42,291 bases of DNA from Brochothrix campestris FSL F6-1037 (GTDB lineage: Bacteria > Bacillota > Bacilli > Lactobacillales > Listeriaceae), in contig NZ_AODH01000028.1 of the NCBI RefSeq assembly GCF_000525915.1, forward strand, positions 1-42,291, given 5' to 3'. The notes under the pieces were generated by a model. It saw only the letters and a program-made list of their open reading frames with translations. It was not told the DNA's origin and ran no database searches. Positions 1 through 8,868 of this stretch are shown one piece after another. Every line of letters begins with the position of its first letter. Positions within the stretch are counted from its first letter, which is position 1. Position numbers and translations under genes: made by a program.

Positions 1-1
1 A

Positions 2-643
2 AATAAAAAGCTGAGAAAAAACGTCTTCAATGCCAGCAATGATGCGATTGATCACAAAGCCGTTAAAGTTGGCGCGGTCATTAGCTATCAAATTAAGGCA
101 ACGAACACATCAGCGCCAACGACGATTATTAACAAGGTGAAAATTGGCGATGCGATTCCAGCAGGACTCGTGTATCAACGAGGCAGCCTGAAAGTAACCG
201 GAGTTGATGGCAAAGAAAAAGCGTTAACAGATGATGTGGTTACCGGTCAAAAACTAGCGACAGGTGACCTCGGGTCACTCAAAGGTGGCGAAAGCCTCTT
301 TATCAGTTTCAAAGTGAAAGTAAGTGCGGAAGCTAAAGGCAAGGTTGTCAACGTGGCAACAGTCGATGGCAATGTGCCACCGCCAACACCAGGTGAGCCA
401 GATGTGCCACTTGTACCAGAAAAACCAACCACCGATATTAACGTTCCTGAAATAGAAGTTCCAAACACTCCACCGAACAAGCCTAATATTACTGTTCCAG
501 AAAAACCATCAGTTTCTAAGAAAATAACCATCTTACCGAAAACTGGTGATAAAGCTGAGAACAATGAATTAGGAATAGGGATGATTTTGTTAGTATTGAC
601 AACCTTGATTATCGTAAGAAGAAAAGAAGTTTTTAACAAATAA
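2..643 (+). CDS. LPXTG surface protein, C-terminal part (5' end outside window)
   Basis: The frame is open from the left edge, so the start lies upstream; the GTG at 137 is internal. About 120 residues at the front resemble a DUF11-type beta-sandwich repeat of Gram-positive adhesins (conserved phrases such as GDAIPAGLVY, then a GESLFISFKV strand). A proline-rich wall-spanning segment follows (about nt 370-520). The end is a classical sortase signal: LPKTG at nt 533-547, a hydrophobic stretch, then an arginine/lysine tail. Sortase A should attach it covalently to peptidoglycan. The ligand and overall length are unknown. A good terminator lies 34 bases downstream. Confidence 0.9.
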   Translation, partial: NKKLRKNVFNASNDAIDHKAVKVGAVISYQIKATNTSAPTTIINKVKIGDAIPAGLVYQRGSLKVTGVDGKEKALTDDVVTGQKLATGDLGSLKGGESLFISFKVKVSAEAKGKVVNVATVDGNVPPPTPGEPDVPLVPEKPTTDINVPEIEVPNTPPNKPNITVPEKPSVSKKITILPKTGDKAENNELGIGMILLVLTTLIIVRRKEVFNK

Positions 644-676
644 GGACGTATAAAAAAATTCTTCTTGAACAAATAT

Positions 677-708
677 AAAATCCTCCGAAGAATTTTTCGG
701 GGGATTTT
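677..708 (+). terminator. Rho-independent terminator after the surface protein
   Basis: A 13-base-pair stem (677-689 with 696-708, one T-G wobble) closes a 6-base loop. The downstream arm ends in TTTT and is followed by a TA-rich stretch. It lies just after the LPXTG gene stop. Confidence 0.85.
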
Positions 709-823
709 ATATTTTATCTAATTATAATTAGTGACGAGGAAAAGGATCTAATAAAAGGGCTAACTAGCTACATTAGCTACTAGGTAATGTATTGAAATAG
801 AAGATAGATGGAGGGAACATCAG

Positions 824-1498
824 ATGCTAAACGCTATTTTGAATAATAATAAGTTTAATTATTGGACACTATTAGTGATAGTGCCTATTTTAGGACTGGG
901 AATTTATGGTGAGCTGTACGGTGAAGATTTGTCATGGCTTTCTTTTTTAGGGGCAGGACTTATTTGTTTATGGCTGTCGTTTGGAACTAGTACCACACAA
1001 GCTTTTTTTCGGAAGATGGAAGGTCACTACTATGTTCACATTACATTAGCTATCGTGGCCGGATTTTTGATATCTTTTCTGTTTCTCTATCTGGGAGATT
1101 GGTTAGGGGTATCATCGGGAACAGATAATCCAATAATTAAAGATTTTGAGCAGGCTGATTTCATTGTATCGATAGTACTGTTAGTCGTAATATCAATTTC
1201 TGTTGCAGGTGAAGAAGTTATTACAGCCAGTATGACCTTCTTAATCTATCGGTTATTTGGAAAGAAACTAACGGAAAAAAGGGCATGGTACATTGCTGTG
1301 TTAGTCGGTTCGGTTATATTTGGTCTGCTGCATTGTTCAACTTATGATGGGGACTTATGGCAGTGTCTATTTGTTATTGGAATAGGTCGATTGCCATTCA
1401 CATACGCTTGGAGAATGACTAATAGTCTCTGGGGCGGTATATGTGCCCATATCATATATGATTTAATCATTTTAATTCCTGTTATAGTGATGTATTAG
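824..1498 (+). CDS. CPBP-family intramembrane metalloprotease (CAAX protease/bacteriocin-processing type)
   Basis: A 224-residue polytopic membrane protein with about six to seven hydrophobic segments. The CPBP hallmarks are visible: a paired glutamate motif (GEE, about residue 128), an FGLLH histidine motif (about residue 165) and a late HIIYD motif near the C-terminus. The usual EExxxR arginine after the paired glutamates is not present (EEVITAS), which is a variation on the family. Start ATG 824 is preceded by GGAGGG at good spacing. Members often act in bacteriocin maturation or self-immunity or in prenyl-protein-like processing; no bacteriocin gene is visible nearby. A T7 run at about 1007 is in frame here. 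Family call good, substrate unknown. Confidence 0.8.
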   Translation: MLNAILNNNKFNYWTLLVIVPILGLGIYGELYGEDLSWLSFLGAGLICLWLSFGTSTTQAFFRKMEGHYYVHITLAIVAGFLISFLFLYLGDWLGVSSGTDNPIIKDFEQADFIVSIVLLVVISISVAGEEVITASMTFLIYRLFGKKLTEKRAWYIAVLVGSVIFGLLHCSTYDGDLWQCLFVIGIGRLPFTYAWRMTNSLWGGICAHIIYDLIILIPVIVMY

Positions 1499-1578
1499 TT
1501 CGTAATTGAGCTCAATGCGTATTGTTTTTTTATTGTATCAGAAGGTAGTTCGGAAGTAGTGATTGCTTTATTGAAAAT

Positions 1579-1618
1579 AAAAGCCAGTCAACCATTCACT
1601 GTGGTCGTCTGGCTTTTA
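1579..1618 (-). terminator. Terminator shared by CPBP gene and DeoR-type regulator
   Basis: AAAGCCAG-type arm pairs with CTGGCTTT across an imperfect inner stem. It abuts the stop of the minus-strand regulator and, read on the minus strand, is followed by TTTTATTTT. On the plus strand the tail is TTTTATT, so it can serve both convergent genes. Confidence 0.75.
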
Positions 1619-2380
1619 TTAGTCTTGTACCTGTTCCACCGCAATTGATTGTGCTTCAAAATAAGCGAGGTAGCTGCGTGGAATAGAGGCAGAGGTAATC
1701 ACCGTATCGATAGCGCTCAGTGGCGCATAGGTTAGCAAGGTCGCCTTATCGAATTTAGTCGCATCCGCTAGTAAAAGGACCTCATTTGCGACAGCGACAA
1801 TGTTTTTCTTGATGTCGTATTCGAGCAAATCGCTATTCGTTACACCAGCAGTGAGTGAAACGGCTGTGGCAGCCATAAACGCCTTTGTAATATTATAATG
1901 CTGAATTGTGTCACCAAGATTGATGCCGACGAAAGAACGCGTCGCCTGCTTAAAAGTGTTGCCAATCGTGTGCAAGGTAATGTTGCTCCGATCGGCACAG
2001 GCATTCATAATATCGAGGTTATTCGTGAGCACCGTGCAGGCAATATCTGCGTCAAGATAGTCAATCAGATGGCGCGTTGTTGTACCTGAATCGATATAGA
2101 CGAAGTCACCTGGTTCGATATGTTGTGCCGCCAGGGCAGCGATTTTATCCTTGTCAGCAGCTGCGACGACATCACGCTCAGTATAGGGTTTAAGAGGGTT
2201 TGTCTCAAGTGCTTGCACGCCACCATAGACCTTAGTAATGGTACCTTTTTTTAAAATAATATCGACGTCCCGACGAATGGTATTCTTCGAAACCTTAAAA
2301 ACATCACATAATTCATCTAATGAGACTGAACCATGCGTATGTATGTATTTTTCAATCGCAATGATGCGTGAGGCTTTCAT
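1619..2380 (-). CDS. DeoR-family transcriptional regulator
   Basis: A 253-residue DeoR-type sugar-phosphate-responsive repressor. The N-terminus carries the DeoR helix-turn-helix (VSLDELCDVFKVSKNTIRRD, about residues 17-36) followed by the typical GGV hinge. The C-terminal sensor domain contains the SGTTT phosphate-binding loop (about residue 99) and GINLGDTI further on. A longer reading frame begins at 2440, but ATG 2378-2380 is preferred because AAAGGAG lies 7 bases upstream and the protein then starts just before the HTH, as is usual. It is divergent from the small membrane-anchored gene at 2539. The effector and target genes cannot be read from the sequence. Confidence 0.9.
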   Translation of the reverse strand: MKASRIIAIEKYIHTHGSVSLDELCDVFKVSKNTIRRDVDIILKKGTITKVYGGVQALETNPLKPYTERDVVAAADKDKIAALAAQHIEPGDFVYIDSGTTTRHLIDYLDADIACTVLTNNLDIMNACADRSNITLHTIGNTFKQATRSFVGINLGDTIQHYNITKAFMAATAVSLTAGVTNSDLLEYDIKKNIVAVANEVLLLADATKFDKATLLTYAPLSAIDTVITSASIPRSYLAYFEAQSIAVEQVQD

Positions 2381-2538
2381 TGTAAGACTCCTTTCGGTGA
2401 GAAAAAGTTCTCTTCCTTTGAAATTTAGCATATTCCCCAACTATAAGCAAACAAACCTGACTGAAAGATGGATTAGCTGTTACTTTAACGCCATTTCAGT
2501 TAAAATAAAAGAGAGAATAGTCTTAAAGGAGGGCCCAT

Positions 2539-3042
2539 ATGAGTGGCGTAAAACAACTGATAATCGTGGCAATCATTGCCATCTGTGGTGTGGGAGGTAC
2601 AATCTGGTATTGGCAAACACAACCACCAACAGCAACACAGGAGTTAGAAAAAGTGGTGGCCCAAAAAGAAGCCGATGCACAAGGCTTAGTTGATGATCTG
2701 AATAAACTGAAACGAGCGGCTGAAAGTGAAACCGCCGCAACGAATAATACACTCTCAGCAGAGGCGATTAATAGGATTAATAGCGGCATTTTACAAGCAA
2801 CCGACCTCGGTGCCAGTTATACAGGCAAACAATTGTTGGTGACACCGTTAACGACCGCAGCAAATGATCGTATTCAAACAGAGCAAGCGTCACAGGATAA
2901 GAACGGTTATTTGAGCGATACAATTGCACCGTATTTGCGCCAAATTAGTGAAACACATCAGGATGTAACGACAGTTTTAGTGAATCAAACAGGCGAAAGC
3001 GTGATAGTGATTGAGGATGGCAAAGTGCGTTATAACTTTTAA
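2539..3042 (+). CDS. Small N-terminally membrane-anchored protein of unknown function
   Basis: 167 residues with a single N-terminal hydrophobic segment (about residues 6-25) and no cleavage-site signature, followed by an alanine/glutamate-rich helical stretch (about 32-85, coiled-coil-like) and a compact C-terminal part ending in VIVIEDGKVRYNF. AAAGGAGGG precedes the ATG. The topology suggests an extracytoplasmic domain tethered to the membrane. I do not recognise the family. It lies 48 bases upstream of the SWIM-related pseudogene and on the same strand. Confidence 0.7.
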   Translation: MSGVKQLIIVAIIAICGVGGTIWYWQTQPPTATQELEKVVAQKEADAQGLVDDLNKLKRAAESETAATNNTLSAEAINRINSGILQATDLGASYTGKQLLVTPLTTAANDRIQTEQASQDKNGYLSDTIAPYLRQISETHQDVTTVLVNQTGESVIVIEDGKVRYNF

Positions 3043-3090
3043 TAGGAGGCATTCGCCAAGCGACTAACCGAGTGAAGGGAGTGGATATCA

Positions 3091-4301
3091 ATGACAGACT
3101 TCGAAACGAAGATTGCAAACATTCTGAAGAGCCATACGAGTGAGGGCTTTATTGATTATAAGAACTGTAATGCAGTCTGCCGCAGACTAGAGGATCTTTT
3201 AGAAGAAGTCTATACAAATTGTCTGAATGATCGCTTTGTACTAACAGCATCAGTTCGTGAGACACTCTACGTGTTACGCACAGCCGTGACAATACGGCCT
3301 ATGCCGATAGCAGTTCAGGCTACTTAATGGAGTTATTCGAGTCGTCGCTAGCGACACTTGATTTAATCGTAGACCTGCTGGTGATAAGTGATGAAGTTGG
3401 TTGTGATATTGCAGGCAACATTACCGAATTGGTTGGGGAGGAACTTCAACTTGAGGTCTATCACGATTTTGTCGAATTTTTGTATCCATTGTTAGGAATC
3501 GTGCAACCCTTGATTACAACGAAAAATAAAGCAGCCTTAATCGCAGCGTCTGCGGCATTGGCAGAATGACATCAACAACCATATGTGACTGACTGGCATC
3601 ATCAGTTTTGTAACGATTTAGCAGGAATTCCAGATAAACGAACGATTGAACTATCCACGGAAGAAACAGTCGAAGATGTGTTGATGGCTTATGACGAGGC
3701 GTTGGCTGCAGGGCATCGAGAGCGTGCCATTGCGCTTTGTCGAGCAGCTATCACCCAACAAATTGGTGAGCAAAGTACGTGGCAGTTTAAATTGTGCCTG
3801 CTTTATCTCGACTCGCAACAACCCGAATTAGCAGTGATTGAATTTCGGGCGCTGTTTCAATTAGATACGCTCGTTTTTAGTGACGAGTATTTCGCTTTAC
3901 TTGAACGTTTAGGTTATGAGAAAGAACGTGAGGCAGCCTTCAATCAGCTGAGCAAGAGCTACTGGGTGCAGCAAGCCAATGAACTGTTTGCAAACAATCA
4001 AAAGTGGCACCATTTAAGTATCAATATTTCACGAGACTTAACTGAAATCACAACCTATGCAGAAGTGCTGCTTGCGCATGACCCTGAAGCAGTTTATCGA
4101 TTGTACACTGCCTACTTAATGCATGCGGCTAAAGAATGTGAGAATCGCCGGCAATACCGGAGATTATGTCAGCAACTGCGACACTTAGCAAGTCTCGATT
4201 GTGATGGGAAACAGACAGCCGCAGTTGTTGTGGCTAATTTGCGGGAAACTTATCCCAAGAAACGAGCGTTGTTGGAGGAATTGGATGATGTATGGGAGTG
4301 A
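3091..4301 (+). pseudogene. Degenerate gene: C-terminal region of a SWIM zinc-finger-type protein
   Basis: Three consecutive pieces look like one ancestral protein. Piece 1 (3091-3327, frame 1) contains GFIDYKNCNAVCRRLEDLL; piece 2 (3327-3569, another frame) reads upstream without a stop through DNTAYADSSSGYLMELF; piece 3 begins after an in-frame TGA at 3567-3569 and ends in an RRQYRRLCQQLRHL...YPKKRALLEEL signature. That order and those phrases match what I know of the C-terminal half of bacterial SWIM zinc-finger family proteins (GFIDY, then DDSxG, then RRxYrrvC and YPrRpALleEL). The SWIM cysteine/histidine motif itself is absent. The first break needs a net minus-one shift between 3261 and 3325, with no homopolymer there, and the second is a nonsense codon with only a weak GTG (3585) to restart. 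Alternatively these are three coupled small genes; I judge that less likely. Confidence 0.65.
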
Positions 4302-4414
4302 TAGTCAGCATAATTGTGTATTAAAGGTGCAACTGATGATTGTTCGTTTTTATCTATTGAAGATTCTGTAATAAAATCATCTAAAATCAGATGAATATTA
4401 AAGGGATTCTAGCG

Positions 4415-4420
4415 TATAAT
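4415..4420 (+). promoter_or_regulatory. Possible -10 box upstream of Nudix/helicase genes
   Basis: TATAAT at 4415-4420, 30 bases before the Nudix ATG. No convincing -35 is visible at the right spacing. An inverted repeat (TCATCT at 4377-4382 with AGATGA at 4389-4394) lies just upstream and could be an operator. Confidence 0.4.
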
Positions 4421-4449
4421 TAACTATAAGACAATTAATGGAGGATTTC

Positions 4450-4864
4450 ATGAAAAAAAAACATATATGTTGTAGGTGCGGTCATAATTAACGACGGTAA
4501 AGTGTTATGCGCACAGCGTGGTGAAACAAAAACACTGGCTCGTATGTGGGAATTTCCTGGCGGAAAGATAGAAAATGGTGAAACAAATGAGCAAGCTTTG
4601 ACTCGTGAAATTAAAGAAGAAATGCATTGTGAAGTAGTAATTGGTGAACATATTACTACTACAACCTATGAATATGAATTTGGCACCGTTCATTTAGCAA
4701 CCTATTTTGCGAAAATTAAAACAGGTACACCGCTTTTAACAGAGCACATACAAATCAAATGGTTGCACCCCCTGGAAATGGACGAACTGCAGTGGGCGCC
4801 GGCAGATATTCCAGCAGTGAAAATAATTAGTGAGACCAATATAGCAACACTGACATTTAATTAG
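4450..4864 (+). CDS. Nudix hydrolase (MutT-like), frame broken at A9 run
   Basis: The corrected product is 137 residues: MKKNIYVVGAVIINDGKVLC at the front, then a Nudix box (GG-K-x3-GE ... REIKEE, about residues 36-57). The canonical glycine after the last EE pair is replaced (EEMHC). It should hydrolyse a nucleoside diphosphate-linked compound, such as an oxidised dNTP, in the cytoplasm. ATG 4450 has GGAGG in front. The A9 run at 4453-4461 puts the start out of frame with the rest; removing one A gives a complete protein. Without correction the frame opens only at GTG 4502, which would delete the first beta strand. Its stop is followed at once by the ribosome site of the PLD-helicase gene, so the two form an operon. 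Confidence 0.85.
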
Positions 4865-4875
4865 GAGGCGCTCTT

Positions 4876-7709
4876 ATTAATATTTTAAGTGATTTACAAC
4901 AAGGATTAAACACAGGGTTTATAAATCGTCAAAGTGGTAATTCAGGACGTTTTTCTCCGAAGCTATTGACGAATGCAGCTAACGAGAATGTATTAGAACA
5001 TTTAAAAGTTCAGCTCGAGACCTGTGAATCGTTTGTGATTTCAGTTGCATTTGTGACCGAGGCAGGTTTAGCTGCACTTAAAAGTCATTTTATCGATTTA
5101 AAGGCAAAAGGTATCCGTGGAAGATTGATAACATCTGATTATCTAGGTTTCAATAATCCTAAAGTTTTTTCGGAATTATTAAAAATAAAGAATCTCGATG
5201 TTCGTATTTTTCCAGAAGAAGGCTTTCATGCTAAAGGCTATGTATTTAAACAAAAAGATTATTATTCGATTACGATTGGCAGTTCAAATTTGACGCTGAA
5301 TGCGCTACAAAAAAACTATGAATGGAACATTCAGTTAACATCATTAGAGAATGGTGATATTGTTAATCAAGTATTAGCGGCTGTCGATGACCAATGGCAA
5401 AAATCGTTTGAGCTAACATCAGAATGGATTAAAAATTATACAACTGTTTTCGAGACAATTATACAAGCGAAACGTGTACAGCAAAAAAAATTCTGACACA
5501 ATTGAAATAACACCGAATACAATGCAAAAAGAGGCATTAACTTGTTTGGCTGATTTACGAAGTACCGGAGCACGTCGAGGGTTAATTATTTCCGCTACTG
5601 GTACCGGGAAAACATTTTTATCAGCCTTTGATGTTAAGGCATATAATCCTGAACGCATGCTATTCATCGTCCATCGTGAACAGATTTTGCAAAAGGCAAT
5701 GACTGATTTCAAAAAGATATTAGGTGGTAAAAATGATGACTATACTCTTTTAACAAGTAAGACTTATAATAGAGCATCTAAATATGTTTTTGCAACAATC
5801 CAAAGCTTAGCTAAAGAAGAACGTCTAAATTCGTTCAATAAAAAAGCTTTTAATTACATATTGATTGACGAGAGTCATAAAGTGGGAGGCCATTCGTATC
5901 AGCGAGTCGTGGATTATTTCACACCTGATTTCTTATTAGGTATGACGGCAACCCCAGAACGAACTGATGCCTTTAATATATTTGAACTTTTTGATTATAA
6001 TGTGGCTTATGAAATAAGGCTGCAAGGAGCAATGGAAGCAGAGATGCTTTGTCCCTTCCAGTATTTTGGTGTGACTGACTATGAAAGAAATGGAGAAACC
6101 ATCGATGATCATACTAATTTAGACAAATTGGTTTCTAAAGAACGAGTGTCTCATCTGATAGAAAAAGTAGAATATTATGGTTATTCTGGTAAAACATTAC
6201 GAGGTCTTATTTTTTGTAGTCGCAAAGAAGAGGCCAATGAGTTAGCTGTCGAACTATGTCACCGTGGTTATGAGACAGTTGCTTTAACAGGAAGTAACTC
6301 AATTGCTGAACGAGAAGCTGCAGTCGATCAATTAGAGCAAGGTACGATTAAATATATAGTAACCGTTGATATTTTCAACGAAGGTATTGATATACCAAGT
6401 GTTAATCAGGTCGTAATGCTACGCCAAACACAATCAAGTATTATTTTTGTACAACAATTAGGACGAGGATTAAGAAAAAGCAATGATAAGGAGTACGTGA
6501 CTATCATTGATTTTATTGGGAATTATAAAAATAACTATTTGATTCCTATTGCTTTAACAGGAGATACGTCAAAAAATAAGGATAATATCCGGCATAAAAT
6601 GTCTCAACTCAATTACATGTCAGGTTTATCGACAATTAATTTTGAAGAAATTGCTAAACAACGTATTTTTTCATCAATAAATCAAGTGAAACTAAATTCG
6701 ATGGTTGCATTAAAAGAGGCCTATTTTGGTCTTAAGCAACGTTTAGGATATCAACCAAAGTTAACGGATTTTATAATGAATGACTCAATAGACCCAGAAG
6801 TTATTATAAAAGCAAAAAAAAACGTATCCTGCTTTTTTAAATGCGATTAAGGAAGATACAAGTTCACTGAGTGACTATCAACTTAAGGTAATACAATTTA
6901 TCTCGATCGAGTTATTGAACGGTAAACGTCGCCATGAACTTTTAATCTTAAATAGTCTATTACAAAGGCCAGTTGCTAAGCATTCAATTTTAGATGAGAT
7001 GAGAAAATTAGGATTGATCACAACAGCAGCAACAATCAAGTCTGTTGAAAATGTACTTAATTTAACCTTTTTTGTCGAAAGTCATAGAAAGGCTTATGGA
7101 GAAGCACCAATTGTAATTTTAGAAAATAGAAATTATCGACTAAATAGCCAGATTGAAAAATCAATAGAAAATGATGAATTTAAGCAAGCGATGCAAGATG
7201 TGATTACTGCAGGATTTTTAAAAAGCAAACAATATGATATTGATAAATTTCTAACAATAGGTAGGAAATACTCTCGTAAAGATGCCTGCCGTATTTTAAA
7301 CTGGGAGAAAGATGAGTCGAGTACTGTATATGGATATAAAACTAAATTTGATACATGTCCAATTTTTTTCACCTATCATAAAAGTGCGGACATTGATGCA
7401 AGTATTGCTTATGAAGATGAGTTTTTAAGTCAAAAAGTTATTAAATGGTATACACGCTCACCAAGAACACTTAGTTCAGAAGAAGTCATAACGATTACAT
7501 CATCGAATAGGACGGCCTTAACGCTACATGTTTTTGTGAAGAAAAGTGACGGCGAAGGAGCAGATTCTTATTACTTAGGAACTGCTACAGTAAATGAAAC
7601 GAGTGCCCGTGAAGTGATAAGAAATGGTAAACCAATTGTTGAAATGCAATTAATACTTGATAATGAGATTGATCATGGACTCTATCATTATATTAGTGGA
7701 GAAGTTTAG
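4876..7709 (+). CDS. PLD-domain/DEAD-like helicase/DUF3427 protein, two homopolymer frame breaks
   Basis: Corrected length is 943 residues. Domains in order: a phospholipase-D-like nuclease domain (HAKGYVFK about residue 118, GSSNLT about 135), an SF2 helicase core (ATGTGKT about 240; DESH about 331; GMTATPERTD; FNEGIDIPSVNQVV; QQLGRGLRKS about 525) and a C-terminal DUF3427-type region. The frame breaks at an A8 run (5483-5490) and an A9 run (6814-6822); deleting one A at each joins the pieces seamlessly (QQKNSDTIEI; KAKKTYPAFLNAI). Homology at the N-terminus begins well before the first TTG (4966). The only start-like codon spaced correctly from AGGAGG (4863-4868) is ATT at 4876. Proteins of this architecture are helicase-nucleases likely to act on DNA; a defence role is inferred from architecture and from the Nudix partner. 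Confidence 0.85.
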
Positions 7710-7764
7710 GGTGTTCAATTCGAGAGTTAATTCTAAAAATTAATATTGTTAGATACAGTTTAAG

Positions 7765-7799
7765 AAAACCAACACAATCATTACTTGTGTTGGTTTTTT
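7765..7799 (+). terminator. Rho-independent terminator after PLD-helicase
   Basis: A perfect 13-base-pair stem (7765-7777 with 7785-7797), 7-base loop, run of six T. It ends the Nudix/helicase operon. Confidence 0.93.
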
Positions 7800-8167
7800 A
7801 GTGCAGGATAGAAAAAGATTCAACGTACGTTTCTTCTTTGTAAATCGATGATAACAAGCTTCAATTAGCGTATAAGTAATGATGAAACAAAGTAACTGAA
7901 TAGATAGAGATAGAATCGTTGCCGATTTTTCACGGGTATGTTAAATAAATACTCACTTGCAATGGTAATACAAAAAATATAACAAGTTAGAAAAATGATT
8001 GTTTTAACATGCATAGAGCTGCTTTCTGATCTATTAAATAAGTAATGTTGTGGTCAACAGCATAAAGAGAAATGTATTAACTAAATTGAACATTAAATAA
8101 ACAATGTCAATGTTTTGTTGATATTATTTATGTGTTAGCCTCTTATTTAGAGAGGGGCAGTGGGGAA
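7800..8167. other. AT-rich intergenic stretch
   Basis: About 370 bases with no convincing conserved gene. It must contain the promoter for the DUF2089 gene, but no -35/-10 pair is strong enough to call. A possible 49-codon minus-strand frame is listed separately. Confidence 0.5.
7865..8014 (-). CDS. Possible small membrane protein (49 residues), weak
   Basis: A short minus-strand frame begins MHVKTIIFLTCYIFCITIAS and continues with an aromatic-rich second half (FYLYLFSYFVSSLL), so it looks like a one- or two-segment membrane peptide. The upstream AGAAAGCAG is a poor ribosome site. No family is recognised; it may be a remnant or chance in AT-rich DNA. Confidence 0.25.
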   Translation of the reverse strand: MHVKTIIFLTCYIFCITIASEYLFNIPVKNRQRFYLYLFSYFVSSLLIR

Positions 8168-8464
8168 ATGTCTGAAACAGATTGGCTAAAAGAACTGAGC
8201 AATGAAGATATTGTTTTTATGAAAAATTTTATTGTAGCATCAGGTTCCTTAAAGGAAATGGCAAAAACCTATGAGGTTTCTTACCCGACAGTTAGAATTA
8301 GGTTAGATCGCTTAATAGAAAAAGTTAAATTAAGTGATAAAAAAGAAAATTCTTCGCTTATTCGATATATTAGAGAATTAACAATTGATGAAAAAATAGC
8401 GATTGAGGATGCGCAAGAAATCATTCGCATTTATAACAAGGAAGAAGGTAATAAAAATGAATGA
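8168..8464 (+). CDS. DUF2089-family helix-turn-helix protein
   Basis: 98 residues from ATG 8168 (TDWLKELSNEDIVFMKNFI at the front). The central segment (LKEMAKTYEVSYPTVRIRLDRLI) is the helix-turn-helix typical of DUF2089 proteins, and the C-terminus is an acidic helix. A longer frame from GTG 8132 lacks a ribosome site. It probably acts as a small DNA-binding regulator. Its end overlaps the next gene by eight bases, indicating translational coupling with a small membrane protein, a common pairing of this family. Confidence 0.85.
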   Translation: MSETDWLKELSNEDIVFMKNFIVASGSLKEMAKTYEVSYPTVRIRLDRLIEKVKLSDKKENSSLIRYIRELTIDEKIAIEDAQEIIRIYNKEEGNKNE

Positions 8465-8739
8465 GTTTATACGCTTGGTAATTTTAGCAGCAATGTTTGC
8501 AGCGCAATATTTATTATCAATGAACCGACATCTGTTTATGAGTTTTATTATACCAGCTATTTTCTTTGTGATGGTGACCATTGGGCTATATATGGGAGAA
8601 TTAAATTGGATTATGTACATTGTCTTTCTAATTGTTGCCGCAATTCTTTTTACCGAAGAAGCGAGATCTGGTCGAAAAAAAATACAACGATAAAATCAAA
8701 AGTGAATTGAATAAAATGAAAAGTAAGGATTTACTATAA
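8457..8739 (+). CDS. Small membrane protein coupled to DUF2089 gene; C-terminus shifted at A8 run
   Basis: The first 70 residues contain about three hydrophobic segments. As written, the frame ends soon after at 8693 with GRKKIQR. Removing one A from the A8 run 8675-8682 instead gives a charged tail, KYNDKIKSELNKMKSKDLL, stopping at 8737-8739. That basic amphipathic tail is what I expect for the small membrane proteins that accompany DUF2089 regulators, so I take the longer 93-residue product as the real one. The start ATG 8457 lies inside the end of the DUF2089 gene. It may sense or sequester the regulator at the membrane; this is inference. Confidence 0.65.
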
Positions 8740-8868
8740 AAAGCTTCCTCAAAATCAAAAAAATAGTAAACGCTCCTGATTAGAAATGTCGGCAGAAAAC
8801 TGCGAGAGGTAATCACTTTACGATCTCAAACGATCTTGCTAACCTATATGTATAGGGAGGCGAAATCG

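Noticed and set aside
247-672. 141-codon minus-strand frame over the LPXTG gene end
   Set aside because: Antisense shadow of a clearly coding strand; no ribosome site; proline and glycine rich complement of repeats.
2238-2693. 151-codon plus-strand frame
   Set aside because: Antisense to the DeoR regulator start and overlapping the 2539 gene in another frame; composition unlike a protein.
5474-6850. Separate helicase gene starting at GTG 5474
   Set aside because: No ribosome site; it continues the PLD domain upstream and DUF3427 downstream once the A runs are corrected.
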